A stretch of DNA of 50,137 nucleotides from an uncultured Bacteroidales bacterium (GCA_937877455.1 CALFIU010000192.1:1-50137), one strand, 5' to 3'; numbered from the stretch's first letter, positions 40,718 through 50,039 are shown. Numbers and translations: made by a program. Notes: a model not told the origin generated them from the sequence alone.

Positions 40718-42505
40718 TTAAAACTGAAAATAAATAAATGGTTGAACAGTTTCGTTTTTAAATTGTATAACTAATTGCATAACCACCAATAAAATCAATA
40801 CTTTAACCGCAAACGGACATTTTATAAAAAAATCACGTACTTTTCCTGCAGCTTTTTCTGGCACAGCATGACAAATAAATCCAAATAAAACCATTATTAC
40901 CCAAACATATCTTGCATCCCAAAAATGAATAGCAAACGATATATCGAAGTCATCAATAATTTTTTCTAACATTATAATTGGCACTTCAAAGGCACTAATG
41001 GTTTGAGTTACTGTAGTTTGGTCTTCCAAAACAATCTCCGTTTGTATGTCGTTTGCCCTAAAAAACATCCATAGCAATACAACAAAATTAAACGTAAAAA
41101 ACCACATTAAAGCTTTTACAGTTTTATTTTTTGGCAATATTTTCAACAAAAACTTATCAATAGCGAGTGCTACACCATGAGTTCCCCCCCAAAAAATAAA
41201 TTTCCATGCTGCACCATGCCATAGACCTCCAATAAGCATAAGAACAACAAGATTAATATCTTGCTTTACACTTTTGGCACTTTGCGGACGTGCGAGCAAC
41301 AATAACCAAAATGCTATAACAACTACCGAATAAACCGCCGCAGGAATGTTGTTGGTAAACCAATAGATAGAAAGCACCGTCAACAGCGAAAGAGCAATGT
41401 ACGTTAACACATTACGTTCGCTGTATTTATACGCCGCCAAACCTACACAACTAACAAGCAAAGCAAGCACAACATTAATCCAACTTTGATTGTAAAACAA
41501 TGTTATCAAAACCAACCCTATTGGCACACATAACACCGAAAAAAGCGAAATTGTTCGATTGCCACCAAGCGGATAATAAATATATTCTCTTAGCCAAGTT
41601 GAAAGCGATATGTGCCAACGTCTCCAAAAATCACTAATGCCAATACTTTTGTATGGTGAGTTAAAGTTTATGCCAAGGTCAAATCCCATAATTTTACCCA
41701 TACCAATGGCCATGTCGCTATAACCAGAAAAATCGCAAAAAATCTGTAATGCATAACCATAAACAGCCATTAGATTTTCAAAACCAGTATAATTTTGCGG
41801 TGCTGCAAAAACCAAATCGTTGTATTGGGCTATATAATCGGCAATAACTCCTTTTTTTACAAGTCCTATAATAATAAGCCATAATCCTGTATATACTTGT
41901 GTTTTAGAAACTTGACGTTCTTGTTTAAGTTGTGGCAAAAACAAATTGGCTTTAACAATAGGACCAGCTACAAGTTGCGGAAAAAACGTTAAGAAAAACG
42001 CATAATCAAGCATTGTAGATGCTGGTTCTATTTTTTTTCGATAAATATCTATTATATAACTAACACTTTGGAATGTATAAAACGAAATTCCGACTGGTAA
42101 AAATATGTCTAATGGTGAAAAATTATTGCCAATAATCTGCGAAATGTTGAAAATTATAAAATTTGTGTACTTGAAATAAGCAAGCAACAACATACTTGGC
42201 AACACTCCCATAACAAGCCATATTTTTCGCCAAGTTTCTGATTTTGAGTTCCATAACTTGTTACCAAACCAATAATCGGTAATTGTTGTTAAAATTAAAA
42301 TCCAAACGTAAACCCCGCTACTACGATAATAAAAAAACAAACTAAACAAAACAACATAGATGCTTATAAACATTTTACGTTTTATAAAAGCAATATATAT
42401 TGTCAAAAAAATTATAAACAATAATAAAAATTGCCCACTACTAAACAACAAAGGCTCTCCTGGGGTATATTTAAATAAGGATGCAATACTTTCTAAAAAA
42501 TTCAT
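40718..42505 (-). CDS. MBOAT O-acyltransferase (AlgI-like) with an inserted membrane segment block
   Basis: MBOAT proteins move acyl groups, often acetyl, across the membrane onto polysaccharides or cell-wall polymers. The 595-residue inner-membrane protein has the AlgI signatures: FCDFSGYSDMAIG near 256, SDFWRRWHISLSTWLREYIYYP-type sequence near 291 (His298), and GGLWHGAAW at 426-434 with catalytic His430. Normally about 20-30 residues separate the YPLGGNR motif from the catalytic LWHGA motif. Here about 110 do, including roughly three extra membrane segments. Usually an SGNH-type partner (AlgJ/AlgX) lies next to such genes, but none is seen here. The ATG at 42505 was chosen because a complete promoter lies upstream. 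Confidence 0.9.
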   Translation of the reverse strand: MNFLESIASLFKYTPGEPLLFSSGQFLLLFIIFLTIYIAFIKRKMFISIYVVLFSLFFYYRSSGVYVWILILTTITDYWFGNKLWNSKSETWRKIWLVMGVLPSMLLLAYFKYTNFIIFNISQIIGNNFSPLDIFLPVGISFYTFQSVSYIIDIYRKKIEPASTMLDYAFFLTFFPQLVAGPIVKANLFLPQLKQERQVSKTQVYTGLWLIIIGLVKKGVIADYIAQYNDLVFAAPQNYTGFENLMAVYGYALQIFCDFSGYSDMAIGMGKIMGFDLGINFNSPYKSIGISDFWRRWHISLSTWLREYIYYPLGGNRTISLFSVLCVPIGLVLITLFYNQSWINVVLALLVSCVGLAAYKYSERNVLTYIALSLLTVLSIYWFTNNIPAAVYSVVVIAFWLLLLARPQSAKSVKQDINLVVLMLIGGLWHGAAWKFIFWGGTHGVALAIDKFLLKILPKNKTVKALMWFFTFNFVVLLWMFFRANDIQTEIVLEDQTTVTQTISAFEVPIIMLEKIIDDFDISFAIHFWDARYVWVIMVLFGFICHAVPEKAAGKVRDFFIKCPFAVKVLILLVVMQLVIQFKNETVQPFIYFQF

Positions 42506-42534
42506 TTGCTTTTTGTACATTAAATTTTAACTTG

Positions 42535-42565
42535 CAAATTTAAAACTTAATGCCAACTTTACAAA
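42535..42565 (-). promoter_or_regulatory. Complete Bacteroidota promoter for the MBOAT gene
   Basis: On the minus strand a TTTG -33 box (42562-42565) and a TAAATTTG -7 box (42535-42542) are spaced by 19 bp, 29 bp upstream of the ATG. The -33 box falls within the T tract of the nrdG terminator. Confidence 0.7.
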
Positions 42566-42605
42566 AAAACTTTCGGACTATAATAAATTTACAATCCGAA
42601 AGTTT
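42562..42605 (-). terminator. Terminator after nrdG
   Basis: An 11-bp stem pairs 42595-42605 with 42567-42577 (AAACTTTCGGA) across a 17-nt loop; the minus strand continues with a T run. It lies 35 bp past the nrdG stop and ends the nrdD-nrdG operon. Confidence 0.8.
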
Positions 42606-42640
42606 AAATACATATTGTAAACCAATATTTTATATCAATC

Positions 42641-43180
42641 CTAAAAAATTCGATTTTTTTCTTTTATTTCACTCGAAATATAGAAAGGATTGTAATCATA
42701 ATCAACAACAAACCCAGCTTTCAACGATTTTTTTACGTCAATAAGCCTTTGATTGCTACTTCCACGAAACAACAAATCAGGATCATGTAAACTTTGTACA
42801 AACTCTCCGTCCACCAAAACATCAATATATGGCAACAAAACGCTAAGTTTAGGATCGTTTACAATCTGTTCATAGACAAATCCCGTGTAGCACCAAATGG
42901 TTTTATTAGTTGTTTCCTTTATTTTTTTTGCAAGCATAGCAAACCCCAACGGTTGATAAAATGGATCTCCTCCCGAAAATGTAACATCTGCCATTTCGTT
43001 TCTAACCACCTGATTATAAAGTTCTTCAACATCAACAGCATGACCATTTTCTAATCTCCATGTTTGAGGGTTTTGGCAGTTTTTACAAGCATGCCAACAT
43101 CCGCTGCAATATATGGACGTGCGAAAACCCGGACCATCCGAAGTGGTGTATTCTATCACGTCCATTATCATTAGTTTCAT
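42641..43180 (-). CDS. nrdG: Anaerobic ribonucleotide reductase-activating protein (radical SAM)
   Basis: NrdG uses S-adenosylmethionine and a [4Fe-4S] cluster to place the glycyl radical on NrdD. The 179-residue protein has the radical SAM motif Cys28-x3-Cys32-x2-Cys35 within CSGCWHACKNC, and the downstream VTFSGGDPFYQ stretch that contacts SAM. Length matches the family. It begins 30 bp after nrdD and is followed by a strong terminator. The pair forms the class III enzyme that works only without oxygen. Confidence 0.95.
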   Translation of the reverse strand: MKLMIMDVIEYTTSDGPGFRTSIYCSGCWHACKNCQNPQTWRLENGHAVDVEELYNQVVRNEMADVTFSGGDPFYQPLGFAMLAKKIKETTNKTIWCYTGFVYEQIVNDPKLSVLLPYIDVLVDGEFVQSLHDPDLLFRGSSNQRLIDVKKSLKAGFVVDYDYNPFYISSEIKEKNRIF

Positions 43181-43210
43181 CGCTTATGTTTTTTTCAATC
43201 AAAATTTAGT

Positions 43211-45469
43211 TTAAACATGCGTAGTTCTATCGTTAAGTTCGTTGAGTTTAGCGTTATTCCAACGATCTGTAGTACCAACAAGATAGCCTGTTATGCGTTG
43301 GAGTTTATCGATATGTGTGCTACCACACTTAGGACATACATCAAGTTGTTTGTCAGCATTTTCATATCCACAATCCATACAACGGTTTCTGTTATGGTTA
43401 ATACTACCATAACCCATATTAAATTTATCCATCATATCAACCACCGATGCTACCACTTGAGGATTGTGTGTTGCATCTCCATCTATCTCAACATAAAAAA
43501 TATGTCCAGCACGTTCAAGGTCGTGATAAGGAGCCTCAACCTCAGCCTTGTGCATTGCCGTACATTTATAATAAACTGGCACATGGCTCGAATTGGTGTA
43601 ATATTCTCTATCTGTTACACCTTCTATGATACCAAAAGTCTTTTTGTCTTTTTTGGTAAACGAACCGCTAAGACCTTCGGCAGGAGTTGCCAAAACGCTG
43701 TAATTGTGGCGATACTGTTGCGAAAAATCGTTGCACCTATCGCGCATATAGGTTACTATCCTAATGCCAAGTTGTTGCGATTCTTCACATTCGCCATGAT
43801 GCTTACCTGTCAATGCTTTAAGACATTCTGCCAATCCAATAAATCCAATCGACAAAGTGCCTTGATTAATAACACTTTCGATAGTGTCGTTGGGTTTAAG
43901 TTTTTCGCTACCAACCCACAAACGCGACATCAATAGTGGAAATTGTTTTGCAAGAGCAGTTTTTTGGAAATTAAACCTATCGTCAAGTTGTTTTGCTGCT
44001 ATACAGAGTACACGTTCAAGTTTGTCGAAAAATGTTTTTATTCTCTCTTCCTTGTTTTCAATTGACATACATTCTATTGCAAGACGTACTATGTTTATTG
44101 ATGTAAAAGAAAGATTTCCACGTCCTATTGATGTTTTTTTGCCATATCTGTTTTCAAAAACACGAGTACGACAGCCCATTGTAGCCACTTCATATTCATA
44201 ACGTTTTGGGTCGTCAGCAGTCCATTTTTCGTGTTGATTAAATGTAGTATCAAGATTGAGATAATTTGGGAAAAATCTCTTGGCAGTTACCTTGCAAGCC
44301 ATTTGATAGAGGTCGTAATTTTTATCTTCTGGCAAATAGTTTACTCCACGTTTTTTCTTCCAAATCTGAATTGGAAAAATTGCAGTGCTACCATTACCAA
44401 CACCTTCGTATGTACTAACAAGTAACTCACGAATTATGCATCGTCCTTCTGCCGATGTATCCGTTCCATAATTTATGCTACTAAAAACCACTTGATTGCC
44501 ACCACGAGAATGAATTGTGTTCATATTATGTATAAACGCTTCCATTGCTTGGTGAACACGATTAACAGTCTGATTAATAGCGTGTTGTTTTATACGATCT
44601 ACACCAGAAAGCCCATCAAGCGGATGTATTATAAAATCTTCAATCTCTTGATTATAAAGATGAGAATAATCTTCACCGTTAAGTTCTTCCAACACCTTAA
44701 TTTCTTCAATGTATGAAAATCTTACGTAAGGAGCAAGATAAAAGTCGAATGCAGGAATCGCTTGTCCACCGTGCATCTCGTTTTGGACAGTTTCCATAGA
44801 AATACATCCAAGGATACTTGCTGTTTCTATGCGTTTTGCAGGTCTTGATTCTCCATGTCCAGCAGAAAATCCGTAATGAAGAATTTTGTCCAATGGATGT
44901 TGTACGCAAGTTAAACTTTTTGTTGGATAATAATCCTTATCATGTATATGAATGTAACCATTTTTTATAGCTTCCTTCACTTCTGGAGCAAGTAAATAGT
45001 CATCAACAAAAGGCTTTGTAGATTCACTTGCAAATTTCATCATCATACCAGCAGGAGTGTCGGCATTCATGTTAGCATTTTCACGAGTAATATCATTAGA
45101 TTTAGCCTCAATAATTTCGGTAAAAATATCACGTGTTTTGGCTTTACGAGCCACACTACGTTTGTCGCGATACGAAATATATGCACGAGCCACTTCCTTA
45201 CGCGAACTTTTCATAAGCTCGTTTTCCACACAATCTTGAATTTCTTCTACCGTCATTTGTTTTTTACCACGGCAAGCAATGCGGGCTGTAATTTTTTGAA
45301 TTAAATGTTCGTCCTCGCCTAACTCTGTTTGGAGCATAGCTTTACGAATGGCAGCGGCTATCTTTTCTTCGTTAAAGCCAACAATGCGACCGTCGCGTTT
45401 TACCACTGTCTGTATCATAACTTCTTCATTTGTTTTTTTTGCAATTGCAATTTCTTCGATGGTTTGCAT
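43211..45469 (-). CDS. nrdD: Anaerobic (class III) ribonucleoside-triphosphate reductase
   Basis: NrdD makes deoxyribonucleotides in the absence of oxygen. The 752-residue protein starts with an ATP-cone regulatory domain (about 15-105, with VVKRDGRIVGFNEEKI). The catalytic barrel follows, and near the C-terminus lie four zinc-binding Cys (CMDCGYEN and CPKCGS). The glycyl-radical site RITGYL has its Gly near residue 728. I chose the ATG at 45469; a TTG at 45505 would add 12 residues. NrdG follows 30 bp downstream. Regulation is likely to be through the long AT-rich leader, and NrdR or the Fnr-type protein are candidates. Confidence 0.96.
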   Translation of the reverse strand: MQTIEEIAIAKKTNEEVMIQTVVKRDGRIVGFNEEKIAAAIRKAMLQTELGEDEHLIQKITARIACRGKKQMTVEEIQDCVENELMKSSRKEVARAYISYRDKRSVARKAKTRDIFTEIIEAKSNDITRENANMNADTPAGMMMKFASESTKPFVDDYLLAPEVKEAIKNGYIHIHDKDYYPTKSLTCVQHPLDKILHYGFSAGHGESRPAKRIETASILGCISMETVQNEMHGGQAIPAFDFYLAPYVRFSYIEEIKVLEELNGEDYSHLYNQEIEDFIIHPLDGLSGVDRIKQHAINQTVNRVHQAMEAFIHNMNTIHSRGGNQVVFSSINYGTDTSAEGRCIIRELLVSTYEGVGNGSTAIFPIQIWKKKRGVNYLPEDKNYDLYQMACKVTAKRFFPNYLNLDTTFNQHEKWTADDPKRYEYEVATMGCRTRVFENRYGKKTSIGRGNLSFTSINIVRLAIECMSIENKEERIKTFFDKLERVLCIAAKQLDDRFNFQKTALAKQFPLLMSRLWVGSEKLKPNDTIESVINQGTLSIGFIGLAECLKALTGKHHGECEESQQLGIRIVTYMRDRCNDFSQQYRHNYSVLATPAEGLSGSFTKKDKKTFGIIEGVTDREYYTNSSHVPVYYKCTAMHKAEVEAPYHDLERAGHIFYVEIDGDATHNPQVVASVVDMMDKFNMGYGSINHNRNRCMDCGYENADKQLDVCPKCGSTHIDKLQRITGYLVGTTDRWNNAKLNELNDRTTHV

Positions 45470-45622
45470 AACTTGGTATTTAAGTTTTTTAAATGTTTTT
45501 GTCAACTAATTATTTGAATCTCAATAAAATATAAATTTTAATTCCTTATAACTTACAGATTATTAACACTTTAAACATCAATAAACTATATTTATTAATT
45601 ATTCCTTTAATTGAGATTATTG

Positions 45623-45630
45623 CAAATTTA
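45623..45630 (-). promoter_or_regulatory. Bacteroidota -7 box for nrdDG
   Basis: Minus-strand TAAATTTG matches TAnnTTTG exactly, 153 bp upstream of the nrdD ATG. It lies 4 bp outside one arm of a 9-bp inverted repeat. The -33 box is not clear. Confidence 0.4.
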
Positions 45631-45921
45631 TACTAAAAAACACGTTTTTTTTACAACATTTTTCCACAAACTATTAACACGAAAAAAATCATTTTTTTTA
45701 TGTTGATAACTTTTTTTTGTTCTGATTTTGGGTAAATTGTAAAATTTTAAACGTTGAAAACTTTTTTTACACACAAATTTTCTTAACATTGAATTTTTAA
45801 AAAAAATACCAAATTAAAGTGCAAATTTACGTTACTAATCCATCAACAAACAAAAATCATATTTTTTACATATATATTAAGGTGTAAAAAAACAAAAAAT
45901 AACAAAAAATAAACTTTAATC

Positions 45922-45960
45922 ACTAATTTTTTTTTAATTAGTAAAAATAATTTATATTTG
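45922..45960 (+). promoter_or_regulatory. purH promoter box with overlapping dyad
   Basis: TATATTTG at 45953-45960 matches the -7 box, 29 bp before the purH ATG. Just upstream lies a dyad, ACTAATT (45922-45928) with its reverse complement at 45936-45942, separated by seven T. This covers the usual -33 position, so it may be an operator. No consensus TTTG is present there. Confidence 0.5.
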
Positions 45961-45989
45961 CCACAAAATAAAATTAGAAAATAGGCAAA

Positions 45990-47519
45990 ATGAGCAACGA
46001 CATAAAAATAAAAAAGGCGTTAGTTTCAGTATTTTACAAAACTGGTCTTGATAAAATAGTAAACAAACTTTCTGAACTTGGTGTGGAAATTTATTCCACA
46101 GGAGGAACAAAAACATTTATAGAAAACCTTGGTGTTAGTGTAAAATCAGTTGAAAGTTTAACTGGATACCCATCAATTTTGGGCGGCAGAGTAAAGACAC
46201 TTCACCCAAAAGTTTTTGGTGGAATACTTGCCAGAAGAGACAACCAACAAGATAACAAAGAAGTAGAACAATACGAAATTCCCCTACTCGACCTTGTTAT
46301 TGTTGATTTATACCCATTTGAGCAAACAGTAGCCAGCGGTGCACCAGAACAAGATATAATAGAAAAAATAGACATTGGCGGAATATCGCTAATAAGAGCT
46401 GCTGCAAAAAATTTCAAAGATACAGTTATTATTCCATCAGTAGCACAATATCAACAATTGCTTGATATACTTGAAAATCAAAATGGTGTTACAACCCTTG
46501 AACAACGTAAAGATTTTGCCAAAAAAGCATTTGGAGTAAGTTCGTATTACGACAGCAAAATATACTCATATTTTGCACAAAGCGACCCAGAAACAGCAGA
46601 GTTGCGTGTAGCCGAAACTACATATCAAGAAATGCGTTACGGAGAAAATCCGCATCAAAAAGCCAAATTCTTCGGTAATATAAACGATTTATTCGACAAA
46701 CTACACGGCAAAGACCTCAGTTACAACAATATGCTTGATGTTGATGCAGCAGTTAACCTAATAGACGAGTTTGACCAAACAACCTTTGTTATTATGAAAC
46801 ACAACAATGCTTGCGGTGTAGCATGCAGACAAACACTCCTTGAGGCATGGAAAGATTGTTTGGCTTGCGATCCTGTATCAGCATTTGGCGGCGTTGTAAT
46901 CACCAACAAAAAAATAACAAAAGAAGTAGCAGAAGAAATGAATAGTCTCTTTATGGAGGTTATCATAGCTCCTGGATACGACCAAGAAGCCTTAGACATC
47001 TTGGAAACAAAGAAAAATCGCATAATTCTCGTCCGCAAAGATATAAAATTACCCAAAACGCTTGTTCGCTCGGCACTTAACGGATTCTTGTATCAAGAAC
47101 GCGATTTAAAAACAGAAACCCCCGACGACCTAAAAAGCGTAACAGAAAAGCAACCAACGCAAAAAGAAATTGAGAATATGCTTTTCGCCAATAAAATAGT
47201 AAAACACTCAAAATCAAATGCAATAGTACTTGCCAACAACAAACAACTCTACGCCAGCGGAATAGGACAAACATCACGCGTTGACGCACTAAAACAAGCC
47301 ATCGAAAAAGCCAAAACTTTCGGTTTTGACCTCAACGGCGCAGTAATGGCATCAGACGCATTTTTCCCATTTGGCGACTGCGTAGAAATAGCACACAAAG
47401 CAGGTATAACAAGTGTTATACAGCCAGGCGGATCGGTGCGCGACAAGGAAAGCATAGACTATTGCAACAATAACGGCGTAGCAATGGTATTTACTGGCAC
47501 ACGTCATTTTAAACATTAG
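45990..47519 (+). CDS. purH: Bifunctional AICAR transformylase / IMP cyclohydrolase
   Basis: PurH performs the last two steps of IMP synthesis. The 509-residue protein has an N-terminal IMP cyclohydrolase with IYSTGGTKTF near 35, ESLTGYPSILGGRVKTLHPK near 55, and the DLVIVDLYPF strand. The transformylase domain carries MRYGENPHQKA near 213, the KHNNACG motif near 270, and a C-terminal SDAFFPFGD with CVEIAHKAGI. Length is typical. mreB follows after 17 bp, so the shape genes may share its transcript. guaA, acting next in the pathway, is about 18 kb away. Confidence 0.97.
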   Translation: MSNDIKIKKALVSVFYKTGLDKIVNKLSELGVEIYSTGGTKTFIENLGVSVKSVESLTGYPSILGGRVKTLHPKVFGGILARRDNQQDNKEVEQYEIPLLDLVIVDLYPFEQTVASGAPEQDIIEKIDIGGISLIRAAAKNFKDTVIIPSVAQYQQLLDILENQNGVTTLEQRKDFAKKAFGVSSYYDSKIYSYFAQSDPETAELRVAETTYQEMRYGENPHQKAKFFGNINDLFDKLHGKDLSYNNMLDVDAAVNLIDEFDQTTFVIMKHNNACGVACRQTLLEAWKDCLACDPVSAFGGVVITNKKITKEVAEEMNSLFMEVIIAPGYDQEALDILETKKNRIILVRKDIKLPKTLVRSALNGFLYQERDLKTETPDDLKSVTEKQPTQKEIENMLFANKIVKHSKSNAIVLANNKQLYASGIGQTSRVDALKQAIEKAKTFGFDLNGAVMASDAFFPFGDCVEIAHKAGITSVIQPGGSVRDKESIDYCNNNGVAMVFTGTRHFKH

Positions 47520-47536
47520 GAAAAACAAAAATCAAA

Positions 47537-48559
47537 ATGGGATTATTTTCATTTCTAACCCAGGAACTGGCCATGGATTTGGGCACGGCCAACACGGTAA
47601 TCATAATGCACGACCGCATTGTGGTTGACGAGCCATCGATTGTGGCAATAGACCACACAACAGAAAAAAACATCGCCATAGGCATGAAAGCCCAACTCAT
47701 GCATGGTAAAACACACGAAAACATCAGAACAATTAGACCTCTGCACGACGGTGTGATAGCCGACTTTAAAGCGGCTGAAATGATGATTCGCGGAATGATA
47801 AAAATGGGTAGCAGCAAAAAAATGCTTTTTAACCCAGCAATAAAAATTGTAGTTGGAATACCATCAGGAAGTACAGAAGTAGAACGACGTGCGGTGCGTG
47901 ATAGTGCCGAACATGCTGGTGCTCGCGATGTATGGATGATTCACGAACCAATGGCCGCTGCTTTGGGAATTGGTATAGACGTAGAAGCACCCGAAGGAAA
48001 CATGATTGTTGACATAGGTGGTGGAACAACCGAAATTGCAGTTATTTCACTTGGAGGTATCGTCTGCAACCGAAGCATACGTATTGCTGGCGACGACTTT
48101 ACCGAAGATATTATGGAATATATGCGACGTCAACACAATATAAAAGTGTTTGATCGTACAGCAGAAGCAATAAAAATAAACGTTGGAAGTGCAATAACAG
48201 ACCTTGACGACCCACCAGCCGATTACATGGTGCGTGGTCCTCACCAAATGACTGCCTTGCCAGTAGAAATTCCAATTTCGTATCAAGAAATTGCACATTG
48301 TCTCGACAAATCGCTCGGTAAAATAGAAACTGCAATCCTTAACGTGCTTGAACAAACACCACCAGAACTTTACGCCGATATTTTCAAAAACGGCATACAT
48401 CTTACAGGTGGCGGTGCGTTGTTAAGGGGGCTTGATAAAAGGCTTGCCGAAAAAACCAACTTGCCAGTTAAAGTGTCGGAAGACCCTCTACACGCTGTGG
48501 CAAGAGGTACTGGTATAGCACTTAAAAATGTGGATAAATTTCCATTTCTCCTTAGATAA
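47537..48559 (+). CDS. mreB: Rod shape-determining protein MreB (actin-like)
   Basis: MreB forms membrane-bound filaments that guide side-wall peptidoglycan synthesis. The 340-residue protein has the actin-type nucleotide motifs: MDLGTANT near 13, RPLHDGVIADF near 68, VDIGGGTTEIAVISLGG near 157, and LTGGGALLRGLD near 291. The N-terminal MGLFSFLTQE can form an amphipathic membrane-contacting helix. It is followed by mreC after 137 bp and mreD, the standard order. Confidence 0.97.
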   Translation: MGLFSFLTQELAMDLGTANTVIIMHDRIVVDEPSIVAIDHTTEKNIAIGMKAQLMHGKTHENIRTIRPLHDGVIADFKAAEMMIRGMIKMGSSKKMLFNPAIKIVVGIPSGSTEVERRAVRDSAEHAGARDVWMIHEPMAAALGIGIDVEAPEGNMIVDIGGGTTEIAVISLGGIVCNRSIRIAGDDFTEDIMEYMRRQHNIKVFDRTAEAIKINVGSAITDLDDPPADYMVRGPHQMTALPVEIPISYQEIAHCLDKSLGKIETAILNVLEQTPPELYADIFKNGIHLTGGGALLRGLDKRLAEKTNLPVKVSEDPLHAVARGTGIALKNVDKFPFLLR

Positions 48560-48567
48560 AAAAATAC

Positions 48568-48604
48568 AATCAGGCAAATTTTCAATGCAAAATTTTGCCT
48601 GATT
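48568..48604 (+). terminator. Hairpin between mreB and mreC
   Basis: An 11-bp stem pairs 48568-48578 (AATCAGGCAAA) with 48594-48604 across a 15-nt loop. The following sequence has no long T run, so it may be an attenuator or a partial terminator that lowers mreC-mreD relative to mreB. Confidence 0.55.
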
Positions 48605-48696
48605 TGTTCATTTATATTTACAAAACTTGGTTGTTTCAATCAAGACATGGTGGATATGCCATGTACTAAAGCATACAAAAACAAAAATATTTCCGA

Positions 48697-49527
48697 ATGG
48701 AAAGTTTGTTGAAATTTTTACGAAAAATTCATTTTCTTCTGATTTTCATTGTTTTGGAAACAATCTCGCTTATTTACGTTATAGGTAGTGATGTTGAGCG
48801 AAGCAGTGTTTTTTTTACATCAGCCAACAACGTGGCTGGATTTTTTTACGATATAGCTTGGAACTACATAGGTTATTTTCATCTACGCGACGAAAACGAA
48901 CATCTTACCAACGAACTTGCCAAACTAAAAAATCAAAGTCAAATGGCATTTATTGTTGACACAGCCAAATTTGTAACATCGCCAGACACTACATGCAAAT
49001 ATCGTTTTATAAGTGCGCAAGTATTAAAAAATTCCACCAACCGAACCAACAACTTTATCACCCTAAATGTTGGAGAAAAACACGGTGTGCGGCCTGATAT
49101 GGGCGTAGTATCCACAACTGGTGCAGTGGGCGTGGTGGTAGCCGTTTCAAAAAACTACTCATTGGCTATATCAATACTCAATCAAAAAATTGGACTTAGC
49201 GCAAAACTTAAAAATAATAATTTTTACGGTTCACTCATTTGGCCTGGCGAAAATTATCAAATGGCTGTACTTACCGAAATTCCCAACCACATAGAACTAC
49301 ACGAGGGCGACACTGTGGTTACAAGCGGTTATTCGGCTATTTTTCCCGAAGGAATACAAGTGGCAACAATAAAATCTTTTAAAAAAAATAGCGACGACAA
49401 TTTTTATTCAATAGATGTTAAACTTAGTACAGATTTAAAAAATTTGTCAAACGTTTTTGTAATAGAAAACAAAATGCAGCAAGAGCAGAAAGAACTTGAA
49501 AACCAAGCCGATAAATTTATACAATAA
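48697..49527 (+). CDS. mreC: Rod shape-determining protein MreC
   Basis: MreC links the MreB filament to periplasmic wall enzymes. The 276-residue protein has one N-terminal membrane segment (about 11-30), a short coiled coil (about 65-85), and the periplasmic beta-barrel core with FITLNVGEKHGVRPDMGVV near 121 and TVVTSGYSAIFPEGI near 207. The start is an ATG 137 bp after mreB, and its last base is the first base of mreD. Confidence 0.93.
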   Translation: MESLLKFLRKIHFLLIFIVLETISLIYVIGSDVERSSVFFTSANNVAGFFYDIAWNYIGYFHLRDENEHLTNELAKLKNQSQMAFIVDTAKFVTSPDTTCKYRFISAQVLKNSTNRTNNFITLNVGEKHGVRPDMGVVSTTGAVGVVVAVSKNYSLAISILNQKIGLSAKLKNNNFYGSLIWPGENYQMAVLTEIPNHIELHEGDTVVTSGYSAIFPEGIQVATIKSFKKNSDDNFYSIDVKLSTDLKNLSNVFVIENKMQQEQKELENQADKFIQ

Positions 49528-50039
49528 TGGACACCCGCGGATTTTTAAAAATACTTGGCAATTATGCAATATTGGTGTTACTTCAAGCCATGCTATTAAA
49601 CAACATCAACATTTCACCGCTTGGCATAACCCCAATGTTTTATGTTTTGGCAATATTAGTAATGCCATTTGAAACTGCAGGCTGGCTACAACTTGTTTTC
49701 GCCTTTTTGCTTGGCTTTTCCATTGACATTTTCAGCGACACATTAGGCTTAAACGCTGCAGCAAGCGTATTAGCAGCATTTATTAGACCAACAATATTAA
49801 AAACACTTGCACCACGCGATGGCTACGAATCGGGTACTGCGCCATACGCATCATATATGGGAATGAATTGGTTTGCAAAATATTCAATTATCATTATAAT
49901 AATACACCATTTTACATTTTTTATGCTCAATGCTTTTGGTTTTGAAAATTTTTCGCAAACATTATTGCGCATTGTGTTTACATCACTATTGACATTTGCA
50001 TTTATCATTTTATCCCAGTTTATTGCATTTAGAAAATAA
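49527..50039 (+). CDS. mreD: Rod shape-determining protein MreD
   Basis: MreD is a small membrane protein of the elongasome. The 170-residue protein has about five hydrophobic segments and little polar sequence, with LLGFSIDIFSDTLGLNAAASVL near 70 as the recognisable family stretch. The ATG overlaps the mreC TAA stop by one base, and position after mreC supports the identity more than sequence alone does. The penicillin-binding protein and rodA genes usually come next. Confidence 0.88.
   Translation: MDTRGFLKILGNYAILVLLQAMLLNNINISPLGITPMFYVLAILVMPFETAGWLQLVFAFLLGFSIDIFSDTLGLNAAASVLAAFIRPTILKTLAPRDGYESGTAPYASYMGMNWFAKYSIIIIIIHHFTFFMLNAFGFENFSQTLLRIVFTSLLTFAFIILSQFIAFRK

Larger units (their letters stand above)
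45470..45989. other. 520-bp divergent intergenic region between nrdD and purH
   Basis: This is the largest gene-free stretch in the window. It is very AT-rich. It holds -7 type boxes for nrdD (45623-45630, and a second candidate at 45822-45829 with TTTG at 45847-45850, spacing 17). It also holds a 9-bp inverted repeat AATCTCAAT (45517-45525 with 45610-45618), a 10-bp tandem duplication AACAAAAAAT (45891-45910), and the purH promoter region. No RNA gene or riboswitch core was recognised. Confidence 0.6.
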
